From Flammeovirga aprica JL-4 (GTDB taxonomy: Bacteria; Bacteroidota; Bacteroidia; Cytophagales; Flammeovirgaceae), in assembly GCF_012844305.1 (NCBI RefSeq), contig NZ_JABANE010000021.1, forward strand, positions 32,728 through 96,727: DNA of 64,000 nucleotides. Reading direction: 5' to 3'. A program made the translations under genes and the position numbers. Positions 17,878 through 28,300 of this stretch are shown here, in pieces. The notes below the pieces were generated by a model. It worked only from the letters and a program-made list of their open reading frames with translations, was not told the DNA's origin and searched no databases. Numbering within the stretch: the stretch's first letter is position 1; each line of letters starts with the position of its first letter.

Positions 17878-20868
17878 TTAAAATCCTAGGTTTAAACCAA
17901 ATAAGATAGTTGTTGGACGAGGGTAGATATTGTTGTCAATACCATTGAATACTTCTGGATCTAATCCACCGTAGCTAGAAGCTACTAATAAGTTTTGACC
18001 AGTCAAGTACATTCTCATACGAGTGTCTTTAAGACCTAAGATAGACTTGAAGTTATACCCGATTGTCACGTTATCTAATCTAAAGAAATCTGCATTTTCT
18101 ATCCAGTGGGAAGAGAAGATTCTTTTCTCGTCAGTTTGTAAGAAACCTGTTGATCCAGAAGAAGATAATTTATTTGATAAAGCTCTAGTTGTAGGATTGT
18201 AGATAAAGTTCCAGTTTTCACTTCCTTGAGCGATACCGTTATAAATCTGCGCATTGAATTGGAAACGACCGCTTAATGAGAAATCCCAATTCTTATAGCT
18301 TACTCTTGTATTGATACCTACTAAGAAGTCAGGTACTGAGTTACCGTAGATAATTTTATCATCAGCATTGATGATACCATCACCGTTTTGATCTACATAA
18401 ACACCTTCTAGTGGGTGACCGTCATCAGAATAAACTTGCTCATACACATAGAACGAGTTCAATGACTGACCTACTTGTTGTAGTTGAAGGAAGTTACCAC
18501 TACCAAACTCTCCTGTAGGTAAACCTTTATAGTTAGGATCATCAACTGTAGTTAACTTTGTGATTTGGTTTCTGTTGTAAGTGAAGTTACCTCCAACTTC
18601 CCAGTAGAAATCATCAGTGATTACAGGGATAGTTAATAAGTTCAATTCAACACCCGTGTTTTCTAAGCTACCTACATTTGATACAATACGGTCAGAAAGG
18701 TTAGTACCTGCTGCTACTGTTACTGTATTGATAAGGTCTTTTGTTTCTCTGTGGTACACATCAAATGAACCTGAGATTCTTGAATCAAGAATTTTGAAAT
18801 CGATACCTGCGTTGATGTTTACTGTTTCCTCCCACTTCAAGTTAGGATCAAAACCGTTTGGACGGTAAGTGTTGAACCAGCTATCACCAAATACATACTG
18901 AGCGCCACCGTTAGATAAAGTATAAGTACCATAACCTACATAGTCATTACCAGTAATGTCTTGCTGACCTGTGATACCCCAACCACCTCTTAATTTCAAC
19001 TCATTTACAAGTTCTGAGCTTTTCAAGAAGCTTTCTTCGTTAATTTTCCATGCGAAAGCTAATGAAGGGAATAGACCCCATCTGTTATTCTTGCTGAATC
19101 TAGAAGTACCATCTTGTCTTACTGTCGCAGTTAATAAATACTTGTTGTTTAAAGTATAGTTAGCACGACCGTAGAAAGATACTAAGTAATATTCAGAAGC
19201 GAATGGCTGATCAAGAGTTGGATCAGGACGGTTATCAAAGTAATCGTTCTTGTAAGTGTGACCTTGGTTGTGGAAATGTTGCCAAGAGTAACCACCCATT
19301 ACATCAAATCTATGCATTCCAATTTCTTTTCCATATTTTAAATAGAAATCGAATACTGTATTTCTTTTCTCTTGATTGTAAACTTCTTGCTCACCTCTGA
19401 TTAAAGAATCTTGGTATACCCATGATGCATCTGGAGAAGTGTATTTACCACCTTCTGAATTTGCAGCATCCATACCGAAGTTCATGTTTGCTGATAATTC
19501 TGGTAAGAAGTGGAATTTATAATCTAATGCTAAGTTTACAATACCTCTGTTTACTGTAGACTGATCGTCACGTTGGTTCAATAAAGCAACTGGGTTTACT
19601 GGTGTGTAAGCTTTTGGCTTACCGCTTTCATCTACCCATTGCCAGTAACCACCCCAATCATTATTTCCTGAACGTACTGGGTGAGTTGGATCAAAACCAA
19701 TTGCAGCACCGATTGCATCTTGGTTAGCAAATTTATTTTTTACATGAGTTCCTTTTGCGTTGAAGTTCACACTTAAGTGGTCATCAAAAAACTTAGGAGT
19801 CAAGCTTATACCAACTGAAGTTCTTTGGATGTTATCTGTCTTTAAAACACCATCTTGCGTATTGTATCCTACTGATAAACGGTAAGGTAAATTTTTAACA
19901 CCACCTGAGAAGCTTACGTTCTGATCCATACCGAAAGCAGGTCTGTAGATCTCATCTTGCCAGTTTGTATTTGCATCGCCCATTGCATTGTATGCATCAG
20001 ACTCGTTACCGTATAATGTTGTTACTAAATTTCTATACTCGTCTGCTTCATATACGCTCACTCTTTTTGATGTCACACCAATTGAGTATTTTGAAGAGTA
20101 GTCAACTTTTAATTTATCATTTCCATTACCTGTTTTAGTAGTAATAATGATTACACCGTTTGATGCTCTTGAACCGTAAATAGCTGTTGCTGAAGCATCT
20201 TTTAATACCGTAAATGTAGCAATATCATCTGGGTTTACAGTTGCTAATGGGTTAGCCATACCATTGATACCATCAGAAGCTACTGGTACACCATCGATTA
20301 CAATAAGAGGGTCATTATTTGCTGACATTGAAGCACCACCACGAATACGAATCGTTGAGTTAGCACCTGGAGCACCACCTGAAGATGTAATTTGAATACC
20401 TGCAGTCTTACCCACCATTAAGTCTTGTGGTGAAGTGATTGCACCTTTGTTCATGTCTTCTGCAGTAATTGCTTGAACAGATCCTGTAGCGTCTTCTTTT
20501 TTCACGCTACCGTAACCAATTACAACTACTTCTTCTAATTGCTCTGCATCAACTTCCATTGGAACATCAATCACAGTCTGCGTTCCGATCAATACGTCTT
20601 TTGTTATATAACCAATATAACTAAACGATAATTCTTCTGCAGATGAAGAAACATTAAGGACATATTGTCCGTCGAAATTAGTTGTAGTTCCTTGGGTAGT
20701 ACCTTTAATAATTACAGCCACACCAGGTAATGGCGATCCATTTTCATCTACAACAGTACCTTTGATAGATTTTTCTTGTGCGTAAGTCAGATTACTCCCT
20801 AAAATAAAGAGCATACACAAGAGAGTACAAACAAAATTCTTGTTTGCAAAACGTAATTTTACATTCAT
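17878..20868 (-). CDS. SusC/RagA family TonB-linked outer-membrane transporter, operon 1
   Basis: A 996-residue outer-membrane importer. A signal peptide ending TYAQ (about residue 30) precedes a carboxypeptidase-like regulatory domain (about 35-110: IKGTVVDENGSPLPGVAVII). A TonB-box-like EEVVVIGYGSVKKEDATGSV and plug domain (about 115-235, with IRIRGGASMSANNDPLIVID and ASATAIYGSRASNGVIIITT) follow, then a beta-barrel ending in an aromatic residue (GLNLGF). It imports oligosaccharides with energy from TonB-ExbBD; an ExbB/ExbD cluster lies at 51.8-54.1 kb. It is first in a susCDE operon and preceded by 790 bases holding conserved operator-like sites. It is paralogous throughout to the SusC of operon 2. 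Confidence 0.95.
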   Translation of the reverse strand: MNVKLRFANKNFVCTLLCMLFILGSNLTYAQEKSIKGTVVDENGSPLPGVAVIIKGTTQGTTTNFDGQYVLNVSSSAEELSFSYIGYITKDVLIGTQTVIDVPMEVDAEQLEEVVVIGYGSVKKEDATGSVQAITAEDMNKGAITSPQDLMVGKTAGIQITSSGGAPGANSTIRIRGGASMSANNDPLIVIDGVPVASDGINGMANPLATVNPDDIATFTVLKDASATAIYGSRASNGVIIITTKTGNGNDKLKVDYSSKYSIGVTSKRVSVYEADEYRNLVTTLYGNESDAYNAMGDANTNWQDEIYRPAFGMDQNVSFSGGVKNLPYRLSVGYNTQDGVLKTDNIQRTSVGISLTPKFFDDHLSVNFNAKGTHVKNKFANQDAIGAAIGFDPTHPVRSGNNDWGGYWQWVDESGKPKAYTPVNPVALLNQRDDQSTVNRGIVNLALDYKFHFLPELSANMNFGMDAANSEGGKYTSPDASWVYQDSLIRGEQEVYNQEKRNTVFDFYLKYGKEIGMHRFDVMGGYSWQHFHNQGHTYKNDYFDNRPDPTLDQPFASEYYLVSFYGRANYTLNNKYLLTATVRQDGTSRFSKNNRWGLFPSLAFAWKINEESFLKSSELVNELKLRGGWGITGQQDITGNDYVGYGTYTLSNGGAQYVFGDSWFNTYRPNGFDPNLKWEETVNINAGIDFKILDSRISGSFDVYHRETKDLINTVTVAAGTNLSDRIVSNVGSLENTGVELNLLTIPVITDDFYWEVGGNFTYNRNQITKLTTVDDPNYKGLPTGEFGSGNFLQLQQVGQSLNSFYVYEQVYSDDGHPLEGVYVDQNGDGIINADDKIIYGNSVPDFLVGINTRVSYKNWDFSLSGRFQFNAQIYNGIAQGSENWNFIYNPTTRALSNKLSSSGSTGFLQTDEKRIFSSHWIENADFFRLDNVTIGYNFKSILGLKDTRMRMYLTGQNLLVASSYGGLDPEVFNGIDNNIYPRPTTILFGLNLGF

Positions 20869-21043
20869 AACTAAAAAGTTAAATTTAGATTACTTTTTTA
20901 TCATTAAAAAAATGCGTACGAAGAGAAGGGATTGAAATTTTCACATTTCAACCAAACTCAAAAAAATCAGGTCAGAATTGTTTTTTTAAAGTAATAAGCT
21001 AAACAATTTTCATTTTCATTTTTTTCATTTTCATAAGCTTTAA

Positions 21044-21070
21044 AATTTACAAGTGCAATATAAACACTTT
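21044..21070 (-). promoter_or_regulatory. Conserved inverted-repeat block upstream of susC 1
   Basis: AAGTG (21051-21055) and CACTT (21065-21069) are separated by 9 bases inside TTTACAAGTGCAA and TAAACACTTTA. The same block with the same spacing lies upstream of susC 2 (28688-28714), although most surrounding sequence differs. It is about 190 bases before the start codon and may be a regulator site or promoter part. Confidence 0.5.
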
Positions 21071-21194
21071 ACCTATTTCTTTTTATTTAATTTTTTATAA
21101 AAAAAAACTTAAAATTAACACTGATATTTTTCGCAACATTGTACATAAGTCATTTTTAATTGAATTTACTTTACTTTTTATTAAAATATGTGAA

Positions 21195-21206
21195 GCAAAC
21201 GGTTTC
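21195..21206 (-). promoter_or_regulatory. LacI-type operator-like site 1 upstream of susC 1
   Basis: GCAAACGGTTTC fits GNAANCGNTTNC, the palindrome bound by CcpA/MalR-type LacI regulators. It is centred 140 bases from the conserved block and 129 bases from the second site at 21324-21335. No lacI gene is in the window. Confidence 0.5.
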
Positions 21207-21323
21207 ATAAAATGTTAAATTTAAGTTAAAATGGTAACATATTTTAACATTTGATTTATTTTTTTTGGGTGATTTTGAGTTTTTAACACTCGTTTTTTTA
21301 AGAAAAATTTATCATAATTTACC

Positions 21324-21335
21324 GAAATCGGTTGC
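21324..21335 (-). promoter_or_regulatory. LacI-type operator-like site 2 upstream of susC 1
   Basis: GAAATCGGTTGC also fits GNAANCGNTTNC at every fixed position. Two such sites 129 bases apart would suit looping by a tetrameric LacI-type regulator. Apart from these sites and the inverted-repeat block, I see nothing in 20869-21560, which is AT-rich non-coding sequence. Confidence 0.5.
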
Positions 21336-21557
21336 TTAAAATTCAATTAACAAAAGACAATTACGGGAGTAAATAGATTTTAAAACCGAATATTCAATGA
21401 AACAGCCTTTACTGATTTGGTAAATTGGCAACTTTTAGAAAAATAGGGAGGGAATATTTAACGTACTTATGTTAAAATTATGATTCGTTAATTACAGATT
21501 AATATCTATCCGAGAGATCTAATAATTATTTGAAACACTTGAATCATTATTATGAGC

Positions 21558-21634
21558 ATAAAAAAAGGAGTTGCTTCAAATGAAACAACTCCTTCTCTGT
21601 TCTTAGAGCATGTTTCAAACATGCTCTTATTAAG
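21558..21634 (-). terminator. Terminator of sus operon 2 with adjoining hairpin
   Basis: AAGGAGTTG (21565-21573) pairs with CAACTCCTT (21586-21594); the A-run before it gives the minus-strand U-tract. A second hairpin, GAGCATGTTT with AAACATGCTC around 21606-21628, lies between it and the susE stop. Confidence 0.8.
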
Positions 21635-21660
21635 ACAGAATTATTGAATACTCATAATTC

Positions 21661-23646
21661 TTATTTTTTCACAATAGTATACGTGAATTTTCTAGCGTCA
21701 CTATCATAAGTTAAAGTGACAGTATAAACATCAGCAACTTCTACTGAAAGGTCGCCTCCATCTCTACCTACTTCTCCATCAACATCTGTAAGCCCTAAAT
21801 TATGGTCCCAGTTGTTATTTGCTCTGAACTTGAAATTTGCTCCTGCTACTAATTCAACTTCTTTATACCATGTTTTAGTTGCAACGTCGAATGTAAGAGG
21901 CGTATCCGTCTCCCATCCGCCGCCACCTTTGACAGCGTCACCGATTAATCCCCATTCTAAAGCTTCCAGTTCATAGGTTAATTTTTCTGGATTCATTTTC
22001 AAGCTGTAATGATTTTCAGCATCAACAGGAATATTACCTCCAGTTGTTGATAAAACGCCATCAGATTCATAACCATAATTTGTTCCATCGAAGTTTGGCA
22101 GTGATGTAAATTTGAAACCACCTTCAGGCATCCAGAACCAGTTTGAATAATCACCTTCAGGATTATCTAAGTTTACAACGTCATCATCATTGTGCTTCCA
22201 ATCATTGAAATCACCAGAAACATAAATTTCTGAAGCGAAAGCTTGGTAAGGAGTGATGTTGATTTCTTGTAATTCTGATTCCAATTTTGAACCCTCTGCA
22301 AAAATGGCTACTACTTTTACACCATGTTTAGTGGCTTTGTCAGCTTCTCCACCGTCTTTCAAAGCGGCTGCATTTAGTTCCTCTACCGTTAAAGTCACTG
22401 ATAAATCAACGCCTTCGTACATCACTTGAGAACCTAAAAGTACTTGGTATTTTTCTAATGTTTCATCACCATAAACCGACTCAGACCATGAGATTGTTTC
22501 AATAGACTGATCTTTATCGTCTTTTGTAAGCACATAATCTGTGATAGTAAGCGGTGCCATTTCAGGTGCTGTAATTTCTACTGCTCCTCTATAGAAATAG
22601 ATGTAAGTACCAGGGTTTTTCAAATCAAGAACAATCATTCTAGTTCCTGCTTTCACTTCGATTGGCTCGCCATTATTCTCTGTTACACCATCTGCTTCAC
22701 CTTTACCTAAATTGTGATCGTTATTAGCATAGAATGTAAATGAACCATCTACAAAATCAACGTTTGCATATAAGTAACGGTTTGTTTGATCGTAATCCAT
22801 TACAATTTCACCACCTGGGATTGCTGAACCTTTCAGTTTGAAAGTCAATGGCTCAATCATCAATGTTGAAGAACCATTAGAGCTCATAAAGAACATACCC
22901 GGTCCTGGCGTAACTTTAATATTCTCTCCATCACCAGCAATAGCCGTAGAGAAACCATTACCATCACTTTCCCAATCTCCTTTCTGTCCGTAAGCTGGAT
23001 CTCCCCAAGTTGGACCTGCACAAATTTTAAATTCATTATTAAGGTACATGTAGCCATTGTAAGGGCCTCCCTCTTCTTCTACTGAACCTAAAATTGTAGT
23101 TTCATCATTTTCTGCCCAATCTTGATGGTCACCTCTAACGAAAATTTTATTACTCGGTAAAGTAGGTGTGAAATAAGGAAAAATATTAGCGACAACTTGC
23201 TTTGTAGAACTCACAACTCCTGTTCCTGTTGGAAAGTCTCCAATAAATGCTCTGATCCCTAAATCTACATTTTCTTCAACAACCATTCCTTCAGATAACA
23301 CGCCTGTGATTTTCATGATAGCATCATTCATCTCTTTTTGAGAGATCTCTACTTGAGTCGCGCTACCATTTACCAAAGTCACTACTTCTACTGCATCATA
23401 TCCTTCAATAGAAGCCATAATTTGATAATTGTGTTCTGTTTTTGCACCAAAACTTGCTGGAGACCATTCTAAAGTTTCAAATACATCACCGGCAGTTTCT
23501 TTAGTGAAGACGTACAATTCGCCATCAGGGCCTTTTGTAAATTCAGGGCTAACATAGTCTTCAGGGTACCCAATGTGGGTCAACTCTCTTTCATGACATG
23601 AGAATAATGTCAGTAAGATTGTCAATATTGATAATGCTTTTTTCAT
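21661..23646 (-). CDS. Double-length SusE/SusF-like glycan-binding lipoprotein, operon 2
   Basis: A 661-residue lipoprotein (lipobox LFSC, Cys17), nearly twice the size of its counterpart in operon 1. A SusE-type Ig-like domain occurs twice: FTKETAGDVFETLEWSPASF (about 47-66) and LTKDDKDQSIETISWSESVY (about 365-385). Each copy is followed by starch-binding-like modules opening IFVRGDHQDWAEND (about 168) and IYVSGDFNDWKHND (about 480), with related GxIGDAVKGG and GSAIPGG turns in further modules. I read this as a fusion or internal duplication of SusE and SusF. It is last in operon 2, separated from susD by 109 bases holding a hairpin. It should add surface glycan-binding sites. Confidence 0.8.
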   Translation of the reverse strand: MKKALSILTILLTLFSCHERELTHIGYPEDYVSPEFTKGPDGELYVFTKETAGDVFETLEWSPASFGAKTEHNYQIMASIEGYDAVEVVTLVNGSATQVEISQKEMNDAIMKITGVLSEGMVVEENVDLGIRAFIGDFPTGTGVVSSTKQVVANIFPYFTPTLPSNKIFVRGDHQDWAENDETTILGSVEEEGGPYNGYMYLNNEFKICAGPTWGDPAYGQKGDWESDGNGFSTAIAGDGENIKVTPGPGMFFMSSNGSSTLMIEPLTFKLKGSAIPGGEIVMDYDQTNRYLYANVDFVDGSFTFYANNDHNLGKGEADGVTENNGEPIEVKAGTRMIVLDLKNPGTYIYFYRGAVEITAPEMAPLTITDYVLTKDDKDQSIETISWSESVYGDETLEKYQVLLGSQVMYEGVDLSVTLTVEELNAAALKDGGEADKATKHGVKVVAIFAEGSKLESELQEINITPYQAFASEIYVSGDFNDWKHNDDDVVNLDNPEGDYSNWFWMPEGGFKFTSLPNFDGTNYGYESDGVLSTTGGNIPVDAENHYSLKMNPEKLTYELEALEWGLIGDAVKGGGGWETDTPLTFDVATKTWYKEVELVAGANFKFRANNNWDHNLGLTDVDGEVGRDGGDLSVEVADVYTVTLTYDSDARKFTYTIVKK

Positions 23647-23716
23647 TACTTTTAGATTATAAAGTTTTTGAAATATTTTGACACAGCAATAAGCTGAACC
23701 TATTGCGGTGGTTTAA

Positions 23717-23747
23717 GCAGTTGTACATTTTTTAGTTGTACAACTGC
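23717..23747 (-). promoter_or_regulatory. Intercistronic hairpin between susD and susE of operon 2
   Basis: GCAGTTGTACA (23717-23727) pairs perfectly with TGTACAACTGC (23737-23747) around a 9-base loop. The minus-strand side lacks a long U-tract, so partial termination or mRNA protection is more likely than full termination. Operon 1 has no such gap or hairpin. Confidence 0.5.
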
Positions 23748-23755
23748 ATCGTTTT

Positions 23756-25363
23756 CTAGTAACCTTTGTTTTGAATTAAATTAGGATTGGCACCAATTTC
23801 TGAAGAAGGAATTGGATACACTTCAAATGTCTCAGATACATTCGTCAAACCTTCTGGAGCAATTTGGCTTCCTTTGTAAGGCCAAGTTTGTACTACAGAA
23901 CCTCTTGTAAAAGTGTTGAATCTTCTTAAGTCCTGACGTCTGTGACCTTCCCAGTATAATTCTCTCGCTCTCTCATTTAAGATCGTTTCAGCATTAACTT
24001 CTGGCACTGACTCTGTTGAACGGCCAGCTCTTTCCCAAAGCGTTCTAATATTATTATTACTTGCAAATCCGTTCATTCTCCACTCAATTTCAGTCTGCAT
24101 CAAAATGGCATCTGCCACACGGAAAACAGGATAGTTTGTCTCTGCATAAGTAGCATGACCTGGAGCACCTTTAGAGTCTACATTTCTAAACTTCGTCACT
24201 TGCACACCTTGAGTAAATTGCATGAAATCAACAATATCAGTTGTTTCGTTACCTTGGTCGTCTTTATGAATAAAGAACAATGCTCTGTCATCAGTCTTAC
24301 CCTCAAAAACATTAAGCAATGAAGTCATTGATCTGTTACCACCCCATCCTGGAGCACCCATCATATCTCTGTCCATATCACCACCTGTTGCTGCATTGAT
24401 AATGTAAGTCATGCCACCCCAAGTACGTGTTTGGTCACCGAAATAGTTGATAGAGAAAATAATCTCTTTGTGCTCTTCATAGTTATCCATTACAAATAAC
24501 GACTGATAAGCTGAAACAGCATTTTTATGAGAACCTGAAAGCGTGTAGTTATTGACTACTAAGTCTGTATATTTCTTCGCTTCGCTCAAATGCGCCTCAC
24601 CAATATATACTTCAGCATTCAAGAACACTTTCCCAAGTAACATATAGGCTACACCTTTATTGGCTTGCCCAAACATACTTTCACCAATATCTACTAATTG
24701 CTCTTCTGAAGAAGCATCAATAATCGACTCAAGTTCTGCTGTGATATAATCAAATAATTCTCTTCCACCTTGTTTACCCCATGGTAAAGGAAGTTCTTTT
24801 CCTACAGTGTTTTCTTCCGTGATTTTTGGAACACCATTACCATACAAGTCTAAAGCATGCCAGTAAGAATACGCTCTTAAGAAGCGTGCTTCTGCAATCT
24901 GACTAGATAAATCAAAATCTGAAGCCTCGCAATCTCTGATAAACTGATTGGCTAATGAAATCTGATAGATAACTCTGTAATACAAAGCTTCATTCAGTGT
25001 GTTAGCGGCCGTCCAAGACATTGTAGACATTTCAGGTTGACCTGGGTCACCCCAACAGTTGATTGCCTCATCAGTTGGCAACTCTTGTGCTTCCCAATAT
25101 CTACGTAAATATTGAGAGGCACCTTCGTCAATACCGCCAAGGTCACCGTTACCATCAGGTCCTTGCTGACCAGTAATTGCATAACCTGCGTAAAGCTTTG
25201 CTAAACCTTGATTGTAATCCGCTACTGTACGATAAACTTTATCTACAGTATCTACATTTGGATCAATTGGCGTAGTATCAAGCTGGTGCAAACATGAAGT
25301 AAAAGTAGTAGTTGCAACAACTAATGCCGGCGCTATATATTTTTTTAATGAATTTAAGTTCAT
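23756..25363 (-). CDS. SusD/RagB family nutrient-binding lipoprotein, operon 2
   Basis: A 535-residue surface lipoprotein with lipobox TFTSC (Cys24) followed by LHQLDTTPIDPNVD. It keeps the SusD landmarks: QIAEARFLRAYSYWHALDLY (about residues 148-167), LLGKVFLNAEVYIG, and near the C-terminus ILNERARELYWEGHRRQDL, ending with VYPIPSSEIGANPN. It is predicted to cap the SusC 2 barrel and present oligosaccharide. It lies 24 bases after susC 2. It is clearly paralogous to the SusD at 16202-17866, so the two operons probably arose by tandem duplication and then diverged. Confidence 0.92.
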   Translation of the reverse strand: MNLNSLKKYIAPALVVATTTFTSCLHQLDTTPIDPNVDTVDKVYRTVADYNQGLAKLYAGYAITGQQGPDGNGDLGGIDEGASQYLRRYWEAQELPTDEAINCWGDPGQPEMSTMSWTAANTLNEALYYRVIYQISLANQFIRDCEASDFDLSSQIAEARFLRAYSYWHALDLYGNGVPKITEENTVGKELPLPWGKQGGRELFDYITAELESIIDASSEEQLVDIGESMFGQANKGVAYMLLGKVFLNAEVYIGEAHLSEAKKYTDLVVNNYTLSGSHKNAVSAYQSLFVMDNYEEHKEIIFSINYFGDQTRTWGGMTYIINAATGGDMDRDMMGAPGWGGNRSMTSLLNVFEGKTDDRALFFIHKDDQGNETTDIVDFMQFTQGVQVTKFRNVDSKGAPGHATYAETNYPVFRVADAILMQTEIEWRMNGFASNNNIRTLWERAGRSTESVPEVNAETILNERARELYWEGHRRQDLRRFNTFTRGSVVQTWPYKGSQIAPEGLTNVSETFEVYPIPSSEIGANPNLIQNKGY

Positions 25364-25387
25364 CTTCGTCTCTTATTTAATCGGTTA

Positions 25388-28300
25388 TTAAAAGTTCACG
25401 TTGAAACCTAACATGTATGTAGTAGGTCTTGGGTACATATTATTATCAATACCACCTGAAATTTCTGGATCCACTCCTTTGTAGTTAGTGAAAATAACTG
25501 GGTTATTGACTGTACCAAATACTCTTAAATTAGCCTTCCCTTTTAAGAAATTGTTGAAGTTATACCCAACCATGATATTATCAATTCTCAGGAAATTAGC
25601 ACTTTGGATATAGTAATCTGAGTGCAATTGTCTTGATTGGAACCCTGTATTATAGATATCAGTCGTCACGTTGTTCGTATTATTGTTTGCTGATACATAT
25701 AATTGATCGTAAGCAGAGTTGTTAGAGTCAACGTTGTTGTAAACTTGAGCACCAAACTGAGCACGACCTGCCATGCTGAACTCCCAATTCTTGTACATTA
25801 AACGAGTTGTGAAACCAAAGAATAAGTTAGCCATTGGATCACCAGCGATATATTTATCTTGCTCATCGATTTTACCATCACCGTTTCTATCAACATAAGC
25901 ACCTTCGATCGGCTTGCCATTATCATCATAGATTTGCTCATATACTAGGAATGAATAAGGCGTGTAACCTACTCTGTGAATTTGGATTGTTTCACCAGTA
26001 CCACCAGCAATACCACCTACTTTCACACCTTCATAACTTGGGTCATCAACTGTAGTTAATTTTGTGATTTTAGAGTCATTCCAAGTCATGTTCACACCAA
26101 AGTCCCAGTGGAAGTCTTGTCTCTGGATGATCTTAGCATTCAATGATAATTCAACACCTTTGTTCTCCATTGAACCAACGTTAGTCAACAACATGTTTGT
26201 CAAGTTAGATCCACCAGGAACCGGAATATAGTTCAACAAGTCATCTGTCAATCTGTAATAAACTTCAGCTGAACCTGTTAATCGATCGTTGAATAAACCG
26301 TAATCTAAACCAATGTTGTAAGTCGTTGTTTGTTCCCATTTAATGTTTTCATCATAACCTTCTGGACGGATTGTGTTGAAATACTCCCACTGACCAGTAC
26401 TTGGGTTATAGAAACCATATCTTGAATATTCGTCACCTCTTGTATATGTGTTCATGTAAGGGTAATCACCTGCACCAATGTTTTGCTGACCTGTTACACC
26501 AACACCTGCTCTTAATTTCAAATCAGAAACGAAGTTCACTGATTGCATCCAAGGCTCTTCCTTGATTTTCCAAGCTAATGCTAATGAAGGGAAAGTACCC
26601 CATCTGTTTTGAGGAGAAAAACGTGATGTACCGTCTTGACGAACAGTAACTGTAGCCATATACTTATTATTGAAAGTATAGTTTGCTCTACCAAAGAATG
26701 ACATTAAGTAGTATTCTGTTGCCCAAGGTTGGTTTTTCATTTCATAACCGTAACCGTTTTGCTCAACAGTAGTACCTTCTTGTAGGAAATGCTGCCAAGA
26801 ATAACCACCCATTACATCAAATCTATGTTTACCGATTTCTTTGTTGTATTGCGCAAATAAATCTAATACTTCATTTCTTTTCTCTTGAGTGTAATCAGAA
26901 ACAAAACCACCTTTTTCTTCTATTCCTGAAGGAGCATTGTTTTCGTTCCAAGAAGTTTCAATTCCTTCATAAACACCACCTTTAGCTGATGAGTAATCAT
27001 AACCAGCATTTACCTTTAATACTAGATCTTCAAAACCATGAATTTTGTAATCAATTTGAGCGTTACCAATACTTCTGTTTACATTTGAAGTATTTGAGTT
27101 TTGATTAATCATCGCCATCGGGTTAGATGGAGCGTTCACTGATCTACCTGATAATGGATCGTCAGTAGTTGTCCAAGTGTGGTATCCGCCATAGTGAGGG
27201 AATCGGCTATCATATATAGGCTGAGTAGGATCATATGATACAGCACTACCAATTGCACCATCATTACCAAATTTGTTGTTGACAAACATACCTTTGATGG
27301 ATGCATTTACTGATAAGTGGTCATCTAAAAACTTAGGAGAAAGATTTAAGTTTAATGTAGTACGATCCATTGAAGATCCTTTTAAAGTACCATTATCCAT
27401 AGTATAACCCGCTGATGCACGGTAAGGCAACCATCCTTTCACGTTACCTGACACACCTACGTTATGGTCAGTAGAAACTGAGTTTTGGAATACTTCGTTT
27501 TGCCAGTTTGTATTTGCAGATCCTAATAAATGCTCACCAGGTCTACCTGACATAATATCTCTATATTGATCCGCTGATAATACATCAACTTGGTTGTTTA
27601 ATGTATTTACTGAAACTGAACCATTGTAATTTACATTGATTGATGACTCATTTGTAGAACCTTTCTTTGTCGTAATGATGATTACACCATTTGATGCTCT
27701 TGAACCGTAAATCGCTGTTGCAGAGGCATCTTTCAATACTGTCATTGACTCGATATCAGCAGGGTTGATGGCGTTCAATGGGTTTCTCATACCTGAAATA
27801 CCATCTGAATCTACTGGTACACCGTCAATTACAATTAGAGGATCATTTGATGCAATAAGAGATGAACCTCCACGAATACGGATAGTCGATCCAGAACCTG
27901 GAGCACCACCACCTGTGGTAATTTGTACACCGGCTACTTTACCTTGAAGTAAACCTTGAGGCGAGTTAATTGCCCCCTTGTTAAATCCGTCTGCTGTCAC
28001 TGCTTCTACGGAACCTGTAGCATCTTTCTTGGTAGTACTACCGTAACCAATAACTAATACTTCTTCAAGTTGTTCAGCGTCTACTTCCATGGGAACATCA
28101 ATCCTCATTTCTGATCCAACTAAAAAGTCTTTAGTCAAATAACCAATATAACTAAACGATAAAGTAACGTTATCTGATGAAAGGTTTAAAATGTATTCCC
28201 CATCAAAATTAGTGGTAGTACCATGTGTTGTACCTTTAACAACTACGGCAACACCTGGAAGAGGGGCACCATTTTCATCTACAACGGTACCTTTAATTGA

